The position numbers and the translations under genes were made by a program. The notes below the pieces were generated by a model, which was given only the letters and a program-made list of their open reading frames with translations, was not told where the DNA came from and did no database searches. This document shows positions 1-8,772 of a stretch of DNA of 64,000 nucleotides, piece after piece. Within the stretch, counting starts at the first letter, position 1; each line of letters begins with the position of its first letter. Source of the DNA: UBA961 sp014191195. GTDB taxonomy: Bacteria > Bacteroidota > Ignavibacteria > Kapaibacteriales > UBA961. The DNA is taken from the NCBI GenBank assembly GCA_964204605.1, contig OZ123195.1:1860001-1924000 (forward strand), written 5' to 3'.

Positions 1-48
1 TCACATCACCGCATGATACAAATAGCTTCATATTATATATATATCATA

Positions 49-80
49 TAAAAAAAAAGGCAACTGAAATCAGTTGCCTT
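49..80 (-). terminator. Rho-independent terminator of the ribosomal supercluster
   Basis: An 11-bp perfect stem (AAGGCAACTGA at 57-67 with its complement at 70-80) is followed, reading the minus strand, by a run of eight T (A run at 49-56). It sits 20 bases after the rplQ stop and ends the long minus-strand operon. Positions 1-48 show no gene. Confidence 0.9.
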
Positions 81-99
81 AAAATCTATGTCGATTAAC

Positions 100-792
100 T
101 TATTCAGCGGATTCTTCTTTTTGCTCTTCTGAAGAAGTTTCCTCTTGTGGAATGTCTTCAGCTAAAGATTCTTCAACGGCTGTATCTACTTCTTCTACAA
201 TTGTATCGGTAGACATTACATCCACTTCTGCAATTTCTTCTTTTACTTCTTCTGCAATAATTGGTGCTACTGCGCTTGTAATAATTGCAGACTTTGTAGT
301 AGCTTTCACTGGCCTAGCAGATTGTTTTTTCTTCAATCTTATAACACCATCTTGAGGAAGTGCAAAATCTACTAATTCAATAATAGCTTCTTTACCGCCA
401 TCACCACGACGTGGCCCAAGCTTAATAATACGTGTATATCCACCATCACGGGTTAAAACAGCAGGTGCTATTGTGTCAAATAGTTCCTGAAGTACTGCCT
501 TATTTTTGATAAAGCGTCCAACTTGACGGCGTTGATTAAAGTCTGTTGTTGACTTAATTACTTCACCATTCTTATTAGGACGTGAATTTGGAAGAATACC
601 ATTTTGCTCATTGCGAAGTGCAATTCTGGCTCTTGTAATAAGTGCTTCTGCAAATGGACGTAATTCTTTTGCTTTTGCTTCTGTAGTTACAATTTTTTTA
701 TGAAGAAATAAATCAGTAGCCATATTGCACATAAGGGCTTTCTTGTGGCTCCATGTACGGCCAAGTTTCCTTCCAACTCTACGATGAATCAT
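100..792 (-). CDS. rplQ: 50S ribosomal protein L17
   Basis: Large-subunit protein L17, last gene of the supercluster, directly after rpoA as in most bacteria. The start MIHRRVGRKLGRTWSHKKAL is the L17 signature. The protein has 230 residues against roughly 120 in E. coli. The extra length comes from an insertion around residues 65-90 and a low-complexity acidic tail from about residue 175 onward, rich in Glu with scattered Val, Thr and Ser. Such tails are common in Bacteroidota L17 and are probably disordered. A strong terminator follows at once. Confidence 0.97.
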   Translation of the reverse strand: MIHRRVGRKLGRTWSHKKALMCNMATDLFLHKKIVTTEAKAKELRPFAEALITRARIALRNEQNGILPNSRPNKNGEVIKSTTDFNQRRQVGRFIKNKAVLQELFDTIAPAVLTRDGGYTRIIKLGPRRGDGGKEAIIELVDFALPQDGVIRLKKKQSARPVKATTKSAIITSAVAPIIAEEVKEEIAEVDVMSTDTIVEEVDTAVEESLAEDIPQEETSSEEQKEESAE

Positions 793-823
793 TGTTATTT
801 CTCTCTATTCAAATCTAGATGAT

Positions 824-1840
824 TTATGCTTCTGAATCAGCTGTTTTAGCTTCTTCTTTAACATATTTTTCTATGTTCATGCCAAAAACCAAACCATGAA
901 CACGAACAATTTCCGCTAATTCAGTTAATGATTTGCGGCCAAAGTTTCTGAATTTGAGCAAATCTTGCTCATTTAATGATACCAATTCAGCAAGTGATTT
1001 GATATTTGCAGCCTTCAAGCAATTATGTGCACGAACAGAAAGTTCTAATTCATCTACAGGAGTAAATAGAATTCTTCTCATACGTGATTTTTCAGCTTCT
1101 TTTGCTTCTTCTTCAACTACTTCTTGAGCTTCTTGTTCACGACGCATTTGTTCAAAGTTTACAAATAACATCAAGTGTTCTTGAAGAATAGCAGCAGCTT
1201 CTTGTATAGATTCTTGTGCTGTTACTGTACCATCTGTATACACATCTAGAGTTAGTTTTTCATAGTCAGTTTTTTGTCCAACACGAAAAGGCTCTATTGT
1301 ATAAACAACATTTTTAATTGGTGTAAAGATTGAATCTATAGGGATCATTCCTAATGGATATTCAGAACTATTATGTTCTTCTCCAGGTATATATCCTTTT
1401 CCACGACCAATTTTAAATTCAACATCAAACTCAGCATCATCAGCCAAAGTAGCAATATACTTTTCAGGTTCCATTACTTCTATATGAGGACATGCTTCTT
1501 GTATATCAGCTGCTGTCCAGATCTTAGGACCTTTAAGCTTTAAAGACATTTTACTATTCTTTTTATCTAAAAGACGAAAACGAACTTCTTTTAGATTAAG
1601 GATAATTTCACACATATCTTCTACAACACCAGGAATTGTTTCAAATTCATGCTGAACATTGCCTAGCTTAACACCAACAATAGCATGGCCTGGAATAGAA
1701 GATAATAATACTCTGCGAAGCGCATTACCTATTGTAACACCATAACCTTCTTCTAGAGGTTGAAGAACATAACGTCCCTTAAAAGCGATGTCAGTTTCTT
1801 CAATATGAACCCTTTCGGGCATTTGCATGGATGTATTCAT
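824..1840 (-). CDS. rpoA: DNA-directed RNA polymerase subunit alpha
   Basis: RNA polymerase alpha, 338 residues, near the usual length. The N-terminal assembly domain carries the motif GNALRRVLLSSIPGHAIVGV (about residues 37-56). The C-terminal domain (about residues 265-325) keeps the helix-hairpin-helix segment LLKFRNFGRKSLTELAEI used for UP-element and activator contact. A charged Glu-rich linker joins them at about residues 233-255. It lies between rpsK and rplQ, but rpsD, which normally precedes rpoA here, is missing. Confidence 0.98.
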   Translation of the reverse strand: MNTSMQMPERVHIEETDIAFKGRYVLQPLEEGYGVTIGNALRRVLLSSIPGHAIVGVKLGNVQHEFETIPGVVEDMCEIILNLKEVRFRLLDKKNSKMSLKLKGPKIWTAADIQEACPHIEVMEPEKYIATLADDAEFDVEFKIGRGKGYIPGEEHNSSEYPLGMIPIDSIFTPIKNVVYTIEPFRVGQKTDYEKLTLDVYTDGTVTAQESIQEAAAILQEHLMLFVNFEQMRREQEAQEVVEEEAKEAEKSRMRRILFTPVDELELSVRAHNCLKAANIKSLAELVSLNEQDLLKFRNFGRKSLTELAEIVRVHGLVFGMNIEKYVKEEAKTADSEA

Positions 1841-1966
1841 TTTTTTCTCTTACTAATAGCGTCGCTGCAAAATAACAGCGGCTGGGTGAGAGCAATTATT
1901 TTATTTAAAACAATATCAGAGTGCACAATGCCTGCAATTACAGGCATCTAAAATATAATCGAATAA
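1841..1966 (-). other. rpoA-rpsK spacer with two small dyads; rpsD absent
   Basis: This 126-base spacer stands where rpsD is found in most Bacteroidota alpha operons; no S4-like reading frame is present. It contains a 7-bp inverted repeat (ATGCCTG at 1928-1934, CAGGCAT at 1941-1947, 6-base loop) and a weaker 5-bp one (CGCTG at 1863-1867, CAGCG at 1876-1880). Neither has a T run, so they are not terminators. They could be RNA processing or regulatory structures; no function can be shown from sequence. Confidence 0.4.
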
Positions 1967-2353
1967 TTAAACTCTTCTGCGTTTAGGAGGACGGCATCCA
2001 TTATGAGGCAATGGAGTTTTATCCAATATATTCAATATTTCAAGTCCTGCTTGAGATAAAGCTCTGATTGCTGCCTCACGTCCAGAGCCAGGGCCCCTAA
2101 CGATAACCTCAACCTTTCTTAATCCCATTTCATGAGCTTCTTTTGCTGCTCTTTCTGCAGAAACTTGAGATGCATAAGGAGTATTCTTTTTGGAACCACG
2201 GAAGCCATTGCGTCCTGCGGAAGACCAAGTAAGAACATTACCATATGTATCGGTTATAGTAACAATTACATTGTTGAAAGTTGCACGAATAAGTGCTTTT
2301 CCATGTATGTCACTAACCGTTTTTTTCTTAACACGCTTTTTAGCTGCGGCCAT
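1967..2353 (-). CDS. rpsK: 30S ribosomal protein S11
   Basis: Small-subunit platform protein S11, 128 residues, typical length. Conserved segments include ATFNNVIVTITDTYGN, SAGRNGFRGSKKNTPYA and the C-terminal TPLPHNGCRPPKRRRV. It follows rpsM with a 30-base gap. The N-terminus MAAAKKRVKKKTV is the short lysine-rich lead seen in Bacteroidota S11. Confidence 0.98.
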   Translation of the reverse strand: MAAAKKRVKKKTVSDIHGKALIRATFNNVIVTITDTYGNVLTWSSAGRNGFRGSKKNTPYASQVSAERAAKEAHEMGLRKVEVIVRGPGSGREAAIRALSQAGLEILNILDKTPLPHNGCRPPKRRRV

Positions 2354-2383
2354 AGTATTCGGTATATGATGTTAACAAACTTA

Positions 2384-2761
2384 TTATTTCCTAGCTGCTT
2401 TTTTCTTGCCTGCTACTGTTTTACGACGACCTTTTCTTGTACGAGAATTGGTACGTGTACGCTGTCCACGTGCAGGAAGACCACGACGATGTCTTAAGCC
2501 TCTATAGCACCCAATATCCATCAATCTTTTGATGTTTAATTGAATTTCAGAACGAAGCTGTCCTTCAACTTTATAATCTGCAATAGCAGAACGTATACGT
2601 GCAATTTCTTCATCTGTCCAGGTCATTATTCGCTTTTCAAACTCAATACCTGCTTTGGTAAGAATTCGAGAAGAGGTTTCTTTGCCTACGCCGAAGATAT
2701 ACGTAAGCCCAATAATGCCTCGTTTATTTTTTGGCAAATCTATGCCGGCGATACGAGCCAC
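2384..2761 (-). CDS. rpsM: 30S ribosomal protein S13
   Basis: S13 of the small-subunit head, 125 residues. It begins MARIAGIDLPKNKRGIIGLT and contains the conserved RGLRHRRGLPARGQRTRTN (about residues 91-109), followed by a basic tail that contacts the P-site tRNA in ribosome structures. It lies between rpmJ and rpsK as expected. Confidence 0.98.
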   Translation of the reverse strand: MARIAGIDLPKNKRGIIGLTYIFGVGKETSSRILTKAGIEFEKRIMTWTDEEIARIRSAIADYKVEGQLRSEIQLNIKRLMDIGCYRGLRHRRGLPARGQRTRTNSRTRKGRRKTVAGKKKAARK

Positions 2762-2775
2762 AAGCGTTCTCCTTA

Positions 2776-2892
2776 TTATCCTTGACGTTGCTTAAAGCGT
2801 GGATTTTTCTTGTTGATAATATACACTTTGCCTCTTCGGACAACAATTTTGTCGTCCGGGCTGCGTTTTTTTACTGATGCTTGAACTTTCAT
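2776..2892 (-). CDS. rpmJ: 50S ribosomal protein L36 (cysteine-free form)
   Basis: A 38-residue reading frame starting MKVQASVKKRSPDDKIVVRR and ending NKKNPRFKQRQG, read directly from the sequence between infA and rpsM. It has the L36 fold signature at both ends, but the Cys/Cys/Cys/His zinc ligands of the classical form are replaced (no cysteine in the protein). It is therefore the zinc-independent type. The ATG is at 2892-2890 and the stop TAA at 2778-2776. Confidence 0.95.
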   Translation of the reverse strand: MKVQASVKKRSPDDKIVVRRGKVYIINKKNPRFKQRQG

Positions 2893-2901
2893 AGCTATTC
2901 T

Positions 2902-3120
2902 TTATTTATAGCGGTAAACAATACGGCCTTTTGCAAGATCATAGGGTGATAACTCTACTGTTACCTTATCGCCCTGCAAAATCTTTATAAAATTCATTCT
3001 CATCTTTCCCGATATATGACACAGTACTTTATGGTTATTTTCTAACTTAACTATAAACTGGGTATTAGGTAATGTTTCATCTATAACACCATCAATCCTA
3101 ATAAGATCTTGTTTCGACAT
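2902..3120 (-). CDS. infA: Translation initiation factor IF-1
   Basis: IF-1, 72 residues, the standard length. It is an OB-fold protein that occupies the ribosomal A site during initiation. Conserved segments: GVIDETLPNTQFIVKLENNH, HISGKMRMNFIKILQGDKV and LSPYDLAKGRIVYRYK. It sits 4 bases after map and 9 bases before rpmJ, the classical map-infA-rpmJ order. Confidence 0.98.
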   Translation of the reverse strand: MSKQDLIRIDGVIDETLPNTQFIVKLENNHKVLCHISGKMRMNFIKILQGDKVTVELSPYDLAKGRIVYRYK

Positions 3121-3124
3121 TAAG

Positions 3125-3910
3125 TTAATCCATCAAAGTAAGTATTATCGGTTTGCCCTCTTCTACGAGGACAGTATGTTCAAAATGTGCTGATGGTTTT
3201 CTATCGGCTGTTATAACTGTCCAGCCATCACTTAATGTTTTAACATTATGTGTACCAATATTAACCATCGGTTCAATTGCTATTGTTTTTCCTCTTTGCA
3301 ATTTTGCATTGGGATAGTACGAACGTTGTAACAAAGGTGGTACAAAATTCGGAATAGCAGGATCTTCATGTAATTGTTTGCCTATTCCATGCCCAACTAA
3401 TTGCCTAACTACAGAGAATCCATTATTTTCAATATGCGATTGAACAGCTCTTGCTATATCATAAACTTTATTTCTAGCTATAGCTTGCTGAACTCCTAGA
3501 TCTAATGATTCTTGTGTTGTTTTTAGTAATCTTTCTATCTCTGCTGAAATAGTGCCAACTGAAAAAGTATATGCACTATCACCGAAATAACCATTATACT
3601 GAACGCCACAATCTATAGAAACTATATCGCCATCTTCTATCAATCTATCACTTGGTATTCCATGTACAACTTCTTCATTAACTGAAATACAAAGTGTATG
3701 CTTAAAATCTTTTCCGTCTACTTTATAACCTTTAAAAGCTGGTATTGCATTTTGAGTTAAAATGTAATCCTCTGCTATTTTGTCTAAATCAAAAGTTTTA
3801 ATACCTACATTAATACTTTTTCCGACTAGCATTATTGTTTCTGCTACTATTCGACAAGCCTTCTCAATATTTTTTATTGGGCTATCTATATGTAATGTTG
3901 CAGATTCCAT
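3125..3910 (-). CDS. map: Type I methionine aminopeptidase
   Basis: Removes the N-terminal methionine from nascent proteins. 261 residues, the usual size for the type I enzyme without a zinc-finger extension. Metal-site segments are visible: IDCGV and FGDSAYTF (two Asp ligands), VGHGIG (His), IAIEPMVN (Glu) and the C-terminal EHTVLV (Glu). Substrate-pocket motif SVNEEVVHGIP is present. It is 5 bases after secY and 4 before infA, so co-transcribed with both. Confidence 0.97.
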   Translation of the reverse strand: MESATLHIDSPIKNIEKACRIVAETIMLVGKSINVGIKTFDLDKIAEDYILTQNAIPAFKGYKVDGKDFKHTLCISVNEEVVHGIPSDRLIEDGDIVSIDCGVQYNGYFGDSAYTFSVGTISAEIERLLKTTQESLDLGVQQAIARNKVYDIARAVQSHIENNGFSVVRQLVGHGIGKQLHEDPAIPNFVPPLLQRSYYPNAKLQRGKTIAIEPMVNIGTHNVKTLSDGWTVITADRKPSAHFEHTVLVEEGKPIILTLMD

Positions 3911-3915
3911 TTCAA

Positions 3916-5268
3916 CTAAAAGCCGCCAGCACCTGAATTTGCTCTACCACGAATTTTACCACTTTTCATAAAACCGTCATAATGACGCATCAATAAGTAC
4001 GATTCTACTTGTTGTAATGTATCTAAAGCTACACCTACAACTATAAGCAAACTTGTACCCCCAAAGAATGAGGCAAATGCAGGTTGTACTCGTAAAACAT
4101 TAGAAACAAATGTTGGCATAATTGCTATAAGTGCAAGAAACATAGCGCCAGGCAAAGTTATTCTAGTTAATATATTTTCAATATAGTCTGCTGTTGGAGC
4201 TCCTGGCCTAACACCAGGGATAAATCCACCTTGTTTTTTCATATTATCTGCTACATCTTTTGGATTAAAAGCTACAGCTGTGTAAAAATATGTAAAAAAC
4301 ACAATTAAAGTAGAATACGTAAGAGCGTAAATATATGATTGTTCCCTAAACAATTGACTCGATATCCACTGCAAAGAAGTGTTTTCAGGGAAAAAGCTTA
4401 AAATTGTACTCGGAATAAACAAAATAGACTGAGCAAAAATTATAGGCATAACACCCGAAGTATTTACTCTTAATGGAATATATTGAGTAGTTCCGCCATA
4501 AACCTTTTTACCAACAACTCTTTTTGCATATTGAACAGGTATTCTTCGTGCTCCTTGAGTAATTAGTACAACTCCAGCTATTATAAAAACTAGAATTGCA
4601 AAAATAATCAAATGTACAAATAATTGAGGAGTAGAGTTTATATAGTTAATTTCAGCGAAGATTGCATCTGGTAGCCTTGCAACTATACCAATAAAAATGA
4701 TAAGTGAAATTCCATTTCCTAAACCTCTTTCAGTTATTTGCTCACCTAGCCACATTAAAAATATCGTACCAGATGAAAGCAGTATAATTGAAGTAAATGT
4801 AAACCAAACTACCATATCTGGAGCAACAGCAGAAGCTGCTGATGAACCTGGATTAGCAATTTTGATGCTTACACCCCATGCTTGCAAACATGCAATGAAA
4901 ACTGTTAGATATCGTGTGAATTGGGTTATTTTTTTTCTTCCTTCTTCGCCTTCCCTTTGCAATCTTTGTACTTCAGGCATAACTATTCCAGCTAACTGCA
5001 GAATAATTGAAGCTGAAATGTATGGCATAATACCTAATGCAAATATTGAAGCATTTGATAATGCTCCACCTACAAAAAGGTCATAAAGTCCAAATAACGT
5101 GTTAGAATCGCCACCTTTCGATGCTTGTAAAGCTATTACATCTACACCTGGTAAAGGGACATAAGACCCAATTCTAACTACTAAAAGAATAAGAGCTGTA
5201 TATAAAATACGTTGCTTTAACTCTTCTATTCTAAAGACATTGGCAATGGTTTGAAAGAATTTATTCAT
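3916..5268 (-). CDS. secY: Protein translocase subunit SecY
   Basis: Core channel of the Sec translocon, 450 residues with ten predicted hydrophobic segments. Recognisable parts are RIGSYVPLPGVD (start of TM1), the LGIMPYISASIILQL segment of TM2, the cytoplasmic loop RRIPVQYAKRVVG and the PGVRPGAPTADYI loop near the C-terminus. Its start overlaps the end of rplO by 8 bases, suggesting translational coupling. Confidence 0.98.
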   Translation of the reverse strand: MNKFFQTIANVFRIEELKQRILYTALILLVVRIGSYVPLPGVDVIALQASKGGDSNTLFGLYDLFVGGALSNASIFALGIMPYISASIILQLAGIVMPEVQRLQREGEEGRKKITQFTRYLTVFIACLQAWGVSIKIANPGSSAASAVAPDMVVWFTFTSIILLSSGTIFLMWLGEQITERGLGNGISLIIFIGIVARLPDAIFAEINYINSTPQLFVHLIIFAILVFIIAGVVLITQGARRIPVQYAKRVVGKKVYGGTTQYIPLRVNTSGVMPIIFAQSILFIPSTILSFFPENTSLQWISSQLFREQSYIYALTYSTLIVFFTYFYTAVAFNPKDVADNMKKQGGFIPGVRPGAPTADYIENILTRITLPGAMFLALIAIMPTFVSNVLRVQPAFASFFGGTSLLIVVGVALDTLQQVESYLLMRHYDGFMKSGKIRGRANSGAGGF

Positions 5269-5725
5269 CGATTACAACACTGCCTCCGGCATGTTCGATT
5301 TTACCCTTTGCAGTCTCAGTAAATTTTGCGGCGGTAACATTTAACTTTGCAGTTAAATCGCCATTACCTAAAACTTTTACGGGTATACGAGATGATTTGA
5401 TAACACCCAAATTACGGAGTACATCCAAATCAACTGTATCACCAACATGTATTTTATTATTATCTACAAGCTCTTGTAGGCGTGCTACATTAACTTCTTG
5501 ATATTCTATACGGAAAGGATTTTTAAAACCAAATTTTGGCAAACGACGACTCAAAGGCATTTGACCGCCTTCAAAATTTCTTTTACTCTTGAAGCCGGAA
5601 CGAGAAGCATGTCCCTTGTGTCCACGTGTAGAAGTACCACCGTGACCAGATCCTGCACCTCTACCAATACGCTTAGGTGATTTATGTGAACCTTTATTTG
5701 GGCTTATATTACCGATATGTTTCAT
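5261..5725 (-). CDS. rplO: 50S ribosomal protein L15
   Basis: L15, 154 residues from the chosen start MKHIGNISPNKGSHK. An upstream in-frame start would add 14 residues with no counterpart in the family, so it was rejected; a GGAG-type ribosome site lies before the chosen ATG. The glycine/arginine-rich N-terminal tail RIGRGAGSGHGGTSTRGHKG and the NFEGGQMPLSRRLPKFGF block are diagnostic. Confidence 0.96.
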   Translation of the reverse strand: MKHIGNISPNKGSHKSPKRIGRGAGSGHGGTSTRGHKGHASRSGFKSKRNFEGGQMPLSRRLPKFGFKNPFRIEYQEVNVARLQELVDNNKIHVGDTVDLDVLRNLGVIKSSRIPVKVLGNGDLTAKLNVTAAKFTETAKGKIEHAGGSVVIDE

Positions 5726-5744
5726 GGGATTTATTCTCCGTCTC

Positions 5745-5936
5745 TCAAATTGACTCAACTTTAACAAGATGCTTTACTACATTTATCATACCTTGAATCT
5801 GAGGGTTTAACGTATGAACAACTGCGTAATTAGGTCTGCCAAGGCCAAGTGCATGAATTGTATCTTTTTGATACTGCTTGCATTTTATAATGCTACGTAC
5901 TTGTGTAATTTTTACTTTGGAATCTGCGTTAGACAT
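5745..5936 (-). CDS. rpmD: 50S ribosomal protein L30
   Basis: L30, 63 residues from MSNADSKVKITQVRSIIKCK. The ATG at 5936 is preceded by AAGGAG at a 6-base distance, on the minus strand, inside the end of rpsE; a longer frame starting at 5954 would overlap rpsE and lacks this site. The TIHALGLGRPN segment is the L30 signature. It lies between rpsE and rplO in the normal spc order. Confidence 0.95.
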   Translation of the reverse strand: MSNADSKVKITQVRSIIKCKQYQKDTIHALGLGRPNYAVVHTLNPQIQGMINVVKHLVKVESI

Positions 5937-5946
5937 GTATATCTCC

Positions 5947-6450
5947 TTAACCATGAAGTACTTTTTTTAGAGAAATACCTCTGCGTTGGGCAGCTGATTG
6001 TGCATCTTCTAATAAAGTTAATGCACGAACTGTTGCCTTCACCGTATTATGAGGGTTTGAAGAACCCATGCTCTTAGTAAGTACGTCTTGTACGCCAGCT
6101 AATTCTAATACCGCACGAACACCACCACCAGCAATAACACCAGTACCAGGTGTAGCAGGCTTGATGAGAACTGAAGCTGCACCATATTTTGCTAATACTT
6201 CATGAGGAATAGTAGTGTTTTGAAGTTGTATCTTCACAACACTCTTTTTAGCTGCTTCAGTTGCTTTGCTTACAGCATCTACTACTTCTCCAGCTTTTCC
6301 AAGACCATAGCCAATATGCCCATTACCATCACCAACTACAACCAAAGCTGTAAAATTGAAACGGCGACCGCCTTTCACTACTTTAGCAGTACGGCCAACA
6401 TAAACTAACTTATCTTTAAGATCAAGTTCTGATAATCTTACTTTGCTCAC
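5947..6450 (-). CDS. rpsE: 30S ribosomal protein S5
   Basis: S5, 167 residues. The N-terminal double-stranded-RNA-binding segment with KVVKGGRRFNFTALVVVGDG and the GIGxG-like loop HIGYGLGKAGEV are present, then the C-terminal block GTGVIAGGGVRAVLELAGV. S5 helps keep decoding accurate. Position between rplR and rpmD is standard. Confidence 0.98.
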   Translation of the reverse strand: MSKVRLSELDLKDKLVYVGRTAKVVKGGRRFNFTALVVVGDGNGHIGYGLGKAGEVVDAVSKATEAAKKSVVKIQLQNTTIPHEVLAKYGAASVLIKPATPGTGVIAGGGVRAVLELAGVQDVLTKSMGSSNPHNTVKATVRALTLLEDAQSAAQRRGISLKKVLHG

Positions 6451-6465
6451 GGCATCCTCTATAAA

Positions 6466-6837
6466 TTAGAATTGCAGACCACCCTCGCGGGCAGCTTCTG
6501 CAAGTGCTTTAACTCTACCATGGTATAAATGACCATTACGATCAAATGCTACACTTGAAATATTTGCATCTTTTGCTCTTTTAGCAAGTAAATCACCTAC
6601 ATATTTACTTTTTTCAACTTTTGTTGAAATGCTATCAAGCGCAATTCGTACATCTTTTTCTATCGATGATACAGATACAAGCGTAAAGCCTTTCGTATCA
6701 TCAATAATTTGTGCACTTATGTGATTTATTGTTTTATTCACACTTAAACGTAAGCGTTCTGGATTACCAAATATGCTTTTACGTATATGTTGCTTTCTGC
6801 GCTGTTGGCGCTTTGTTTTTGCTTTTTGTAAATTCAT
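6466..6837 (-). CDS. rplR: 50S ribosomal protein L18
   Basis: L18, 123 residues, binds 5S rRNA. Basic N-terminus KTKRQQRRKQHIRKSIFG, then RLRLSVNKTINHISAQIIDD and the conserved C-terminal FDRNGHLYHGRVKALAEAAR. Gene position between rplF and rpsE confirms the assignment. Confidence 0.97.
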   Translation of the reverse strand: MNLQKAKTKRQQRRKQHIRKSIFGNPERLRLSVNKTINHISAQIIDDTKGFTLVSVSSIEKDVRIALDSISTKVEKSKYVGDLLAKRAKDANISSVAFDRNGHLYHGRVKALAEAAREGGLQF

Positions 6838-6870
6838 CTCGTAAAGTCTCTTTTGAATCAGCGATGAAAA

Positions 6871-7410
6871 TTATTTGCCAGCAGACTTACCGGCTTTACG
6901 ACGAATATATTCGCCTTCATATCTAACACCTTTACCTTTGTAAGGTTCCGGTGGACGAATCTTGCGTATTTTTGCTGCTATCTCACCAACATCATGTTTA
7001 TTGTCACCCTTTATCTGCAACGATGTAGGAGTTACGACAACAAATTCAATGCCTGTAGGAGGTATAAACAATATAGGATGAGAATATCCTAAATTTAATA
7101 GTAACTTTAGACCTCTCAATTCTGCCTTAAAACCAACACCTTCAATGGTGAGATTCCTTTGGTAGCCATTTGTTACGCCATGGATTGCATTAAATGCAAG
7201 AGCTCTGGATAAACCATGTAATGCTCTTACCTTTTTTTCATCATTTGCTCTAACAAATGTTAAAATGCCGTTTTCATTATTAAATGAAATACCTTCAGCA
7301 ATTGGAACTGTTTGTACACCCTTTGGACCTTTAACGGTTAGGGTTTCATTATTATATGTTAACTGTACATTATCAGGTACTGTTATAGGTTTTTTGCCAA
7401 TTCTTGACAC
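6871..7410 (-). CDS. rplF: 50S ribosomal protein L6
   Basis: L6, 179 residues. Starts MSRIGKKPITVPDNVQLTYN and carries the two tandem L6 domains. The C-terminal signature RPPEPYKGKGVRYEGEYIRR, near the sarcin-ricin loop in ribosome structures, is intact. Confidence 0.98.
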   Translation of the reverse strand: MSRIGKKPITVPDNVQLTYNNETLTVKGPKGVQTVPIAEGISFNNENGILTFVRANDEKKVRALHGLSRALAFNAIHGVTNGYQRNLTIEGVGFKAELRGLKLLLNLGYSHPILFIPPTGIEFVVVTPTSLQIKGDNKHDVGEIAAKIRKIRPPEPYKGKGVRYEGEYIRRKAGKSAGK

Positions 7411-7434
7411 GATAAATCTCCTAAAATCCAGGGA

Positions 7435-7830
7435 TTAGCGTACTTTGCAAATAATTTCACCGCCTACATTGTAAGCGCGTGCCTGCTTGTCTGTCATCAA
7501 TCCTTTAGAGGTTGAAATGATAGATATACCAAGTCCATTACTAACTCTAGGTATTTTTTCTACAGGTGAATAAATTCTTCTACCAGGCTTGCTTACTCGT
7601 TGGATATCCTGTATTACAGGTTTACCTTCGTAGTACTTAAGGCCTACTTTTATAAACTTTTGATTATCTTCTTCAACTAATGAAACTTCACCTATAAAAC
7701 CTTGATCACTTAGGATATTGGCAATATGAAAATTCAATTTTGAAGCAGGGGCAACAACAAACTTGTGTCGTGCCTGACCCGCATTTCTGATGCGAGTAAT
7801 AAAATCTGCAATTGTGTCTGTAACCGGCAT
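7435..7830 (-). CDS. rpsH: 30S ribosomal protein S8
   Basis: S8, 131 residues, an early 16S central-domain binder. MPVTDTIADFITRIRNAGQA at the start and GLGISIISTSKGLMTDKQAR near the end are the conserved parts, with the SPG-type loop RVSKPGRRIYSP between them. Confidence 0.98.
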   Translation of the reverse strand: MPVTDTIADFITRIRNAGQARHKFVVAPASKLNFHIANILSDQGFIGEVSLVEEDNQKFIKVGLKYYEGKPVIQDIQRVSKPGRRIYSPVEKIPRVSNGLGISIISTSKGLMTDKQARAYNVGGEIICKVR

Positions 7831-7852
7831 AGTATTCTAAGCTTCTAATAGT

Positions 7853-8122
7853 TTACCAACTTGATTTACGAATTCCGGGTATTTTACCTTCTAGCGCTAA
7901 TTGGCGAAAGATATGTCTGCATACACCGAATTTTTTATACACTGCTTTTCCACGTCCTGTTACAGAACATCGGCTACGAACACGCGTAGGAGCACTATTT
8001 CTTGGGAGTTTTTGCAAGCCAACATAATCACCAGCTGCCTTTAACTCTTCACGCTGTTTTGCATATTTAGCAGATAAGCGTTTTCTTTTTTCATTTCTCG
8101 CTACAATACTTGTCTTAGCCAT
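7853..8122 (-). CDS. rpsN: 30S ribosomal protein S14 (zinc-free type)
   Basis: S14, 89 residues from MAKTSIVARNEKRKRLSAKY at 8122. A longer frame to 8221 would run back into rplE and was rejected. This is the longer S14 form without a CxxC zinc ribbon; the C-terminal RQLALEGKIPGIRKSSW is diagnostic. The gap to the rplE stop is one base. Confidence 0.96.
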   Translation of the reverse strand: MAKTSIVARNEKRKRLSAKYAKQREELKAAGDYVGLQKLPRNSAPTRVRSRCSVTGRGKAVYKKFGVCRHIFRQLALEGKIPGIRKSSW

Positions 8123-8123
8123 A

Positions 8124-8750
8124 TTAACCTTTGCGGAAAGGAAAACCAAATTCTTTGAGTAAAGCCGAAGCTTCCTCATCCGATTTGGATGTTGTAACAA
8201 ATGTGATGTCCATACCAGCAATTTTATTTACTTTATCAACATCGATTTCCGGGAAGATAATCTGTTCTTTAATACCAATAGTAACATTACCGCGGCCATC
8301 AAAACCATTATCCGAAAATCCACGGAAATCGCGAATTCTTGGTGAAGCAATATTTATAAATCTATCTAAAAATTCATACATACGTGCTCCGCGTAGAGTT
8401 ATATGGCATCCAATAGGCATTCCCGCACGTAGACGAAAATTAGCAATTGCTTTTTTGGATTTGCTAATAGCTGGACGTTGTCCAGTAATTAGTTCTAACT
8501 CGTTAACAGCTGATTGCAGAATCTTTGGATCCTGTACTGCGGCTCCAACACCCATGTTAATACAAATCTTTGTGATTTTTGGAACTTGCATCACTGACTT
8601 ATATTGGAATTTATCTTTTAAGACAGGTATAACCTGACTTTTATAAAATTCATAAAGACGAGGGGCTGGAACTGTTCCTGAATATTCTTCAAGACGCTTG
8701 CCTTCCGGCTTTAAATCAAATTTTTTCGATTGTTGTAGGGCTTTTGCCAT
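8124..8750 (-). CDS. rplE: 50S ribosomal protein L5
   Basis: L5, 208 residues, a 5S rRNA and P-site tRNA contact protein. It has an N-terminal extension of about 25 residues relative to E. coli. Diagnostic segments: KITKICINMGVGAAVQD, TGQRPAISKSKKAIANFRLR and the C-terminal GMDITFVTTSKSDEEASALL. Confidence 0.97.
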   Translation of the reverse strand: MAKALQQSKKFDLKPEGKRLEEYSGTVPAPRLYEFYKSQVIPVLKDKFQYKSVMQVPKITKICINMGVGAAVQDPKILQSAVNELELITGQRPAISKSKKAIANFRLRAGMPIGCHITLRGARMYEFLDRFINIASPRIRDFRGFSDNGFDGRGNVTIGIKEQIIFPEIDVDKVNKIAGMDITFVTTSKSDEEASALLKEFGFPFRKG

Positions 8751-8772
8751 ATATATTCTCTATTCAAATCTT

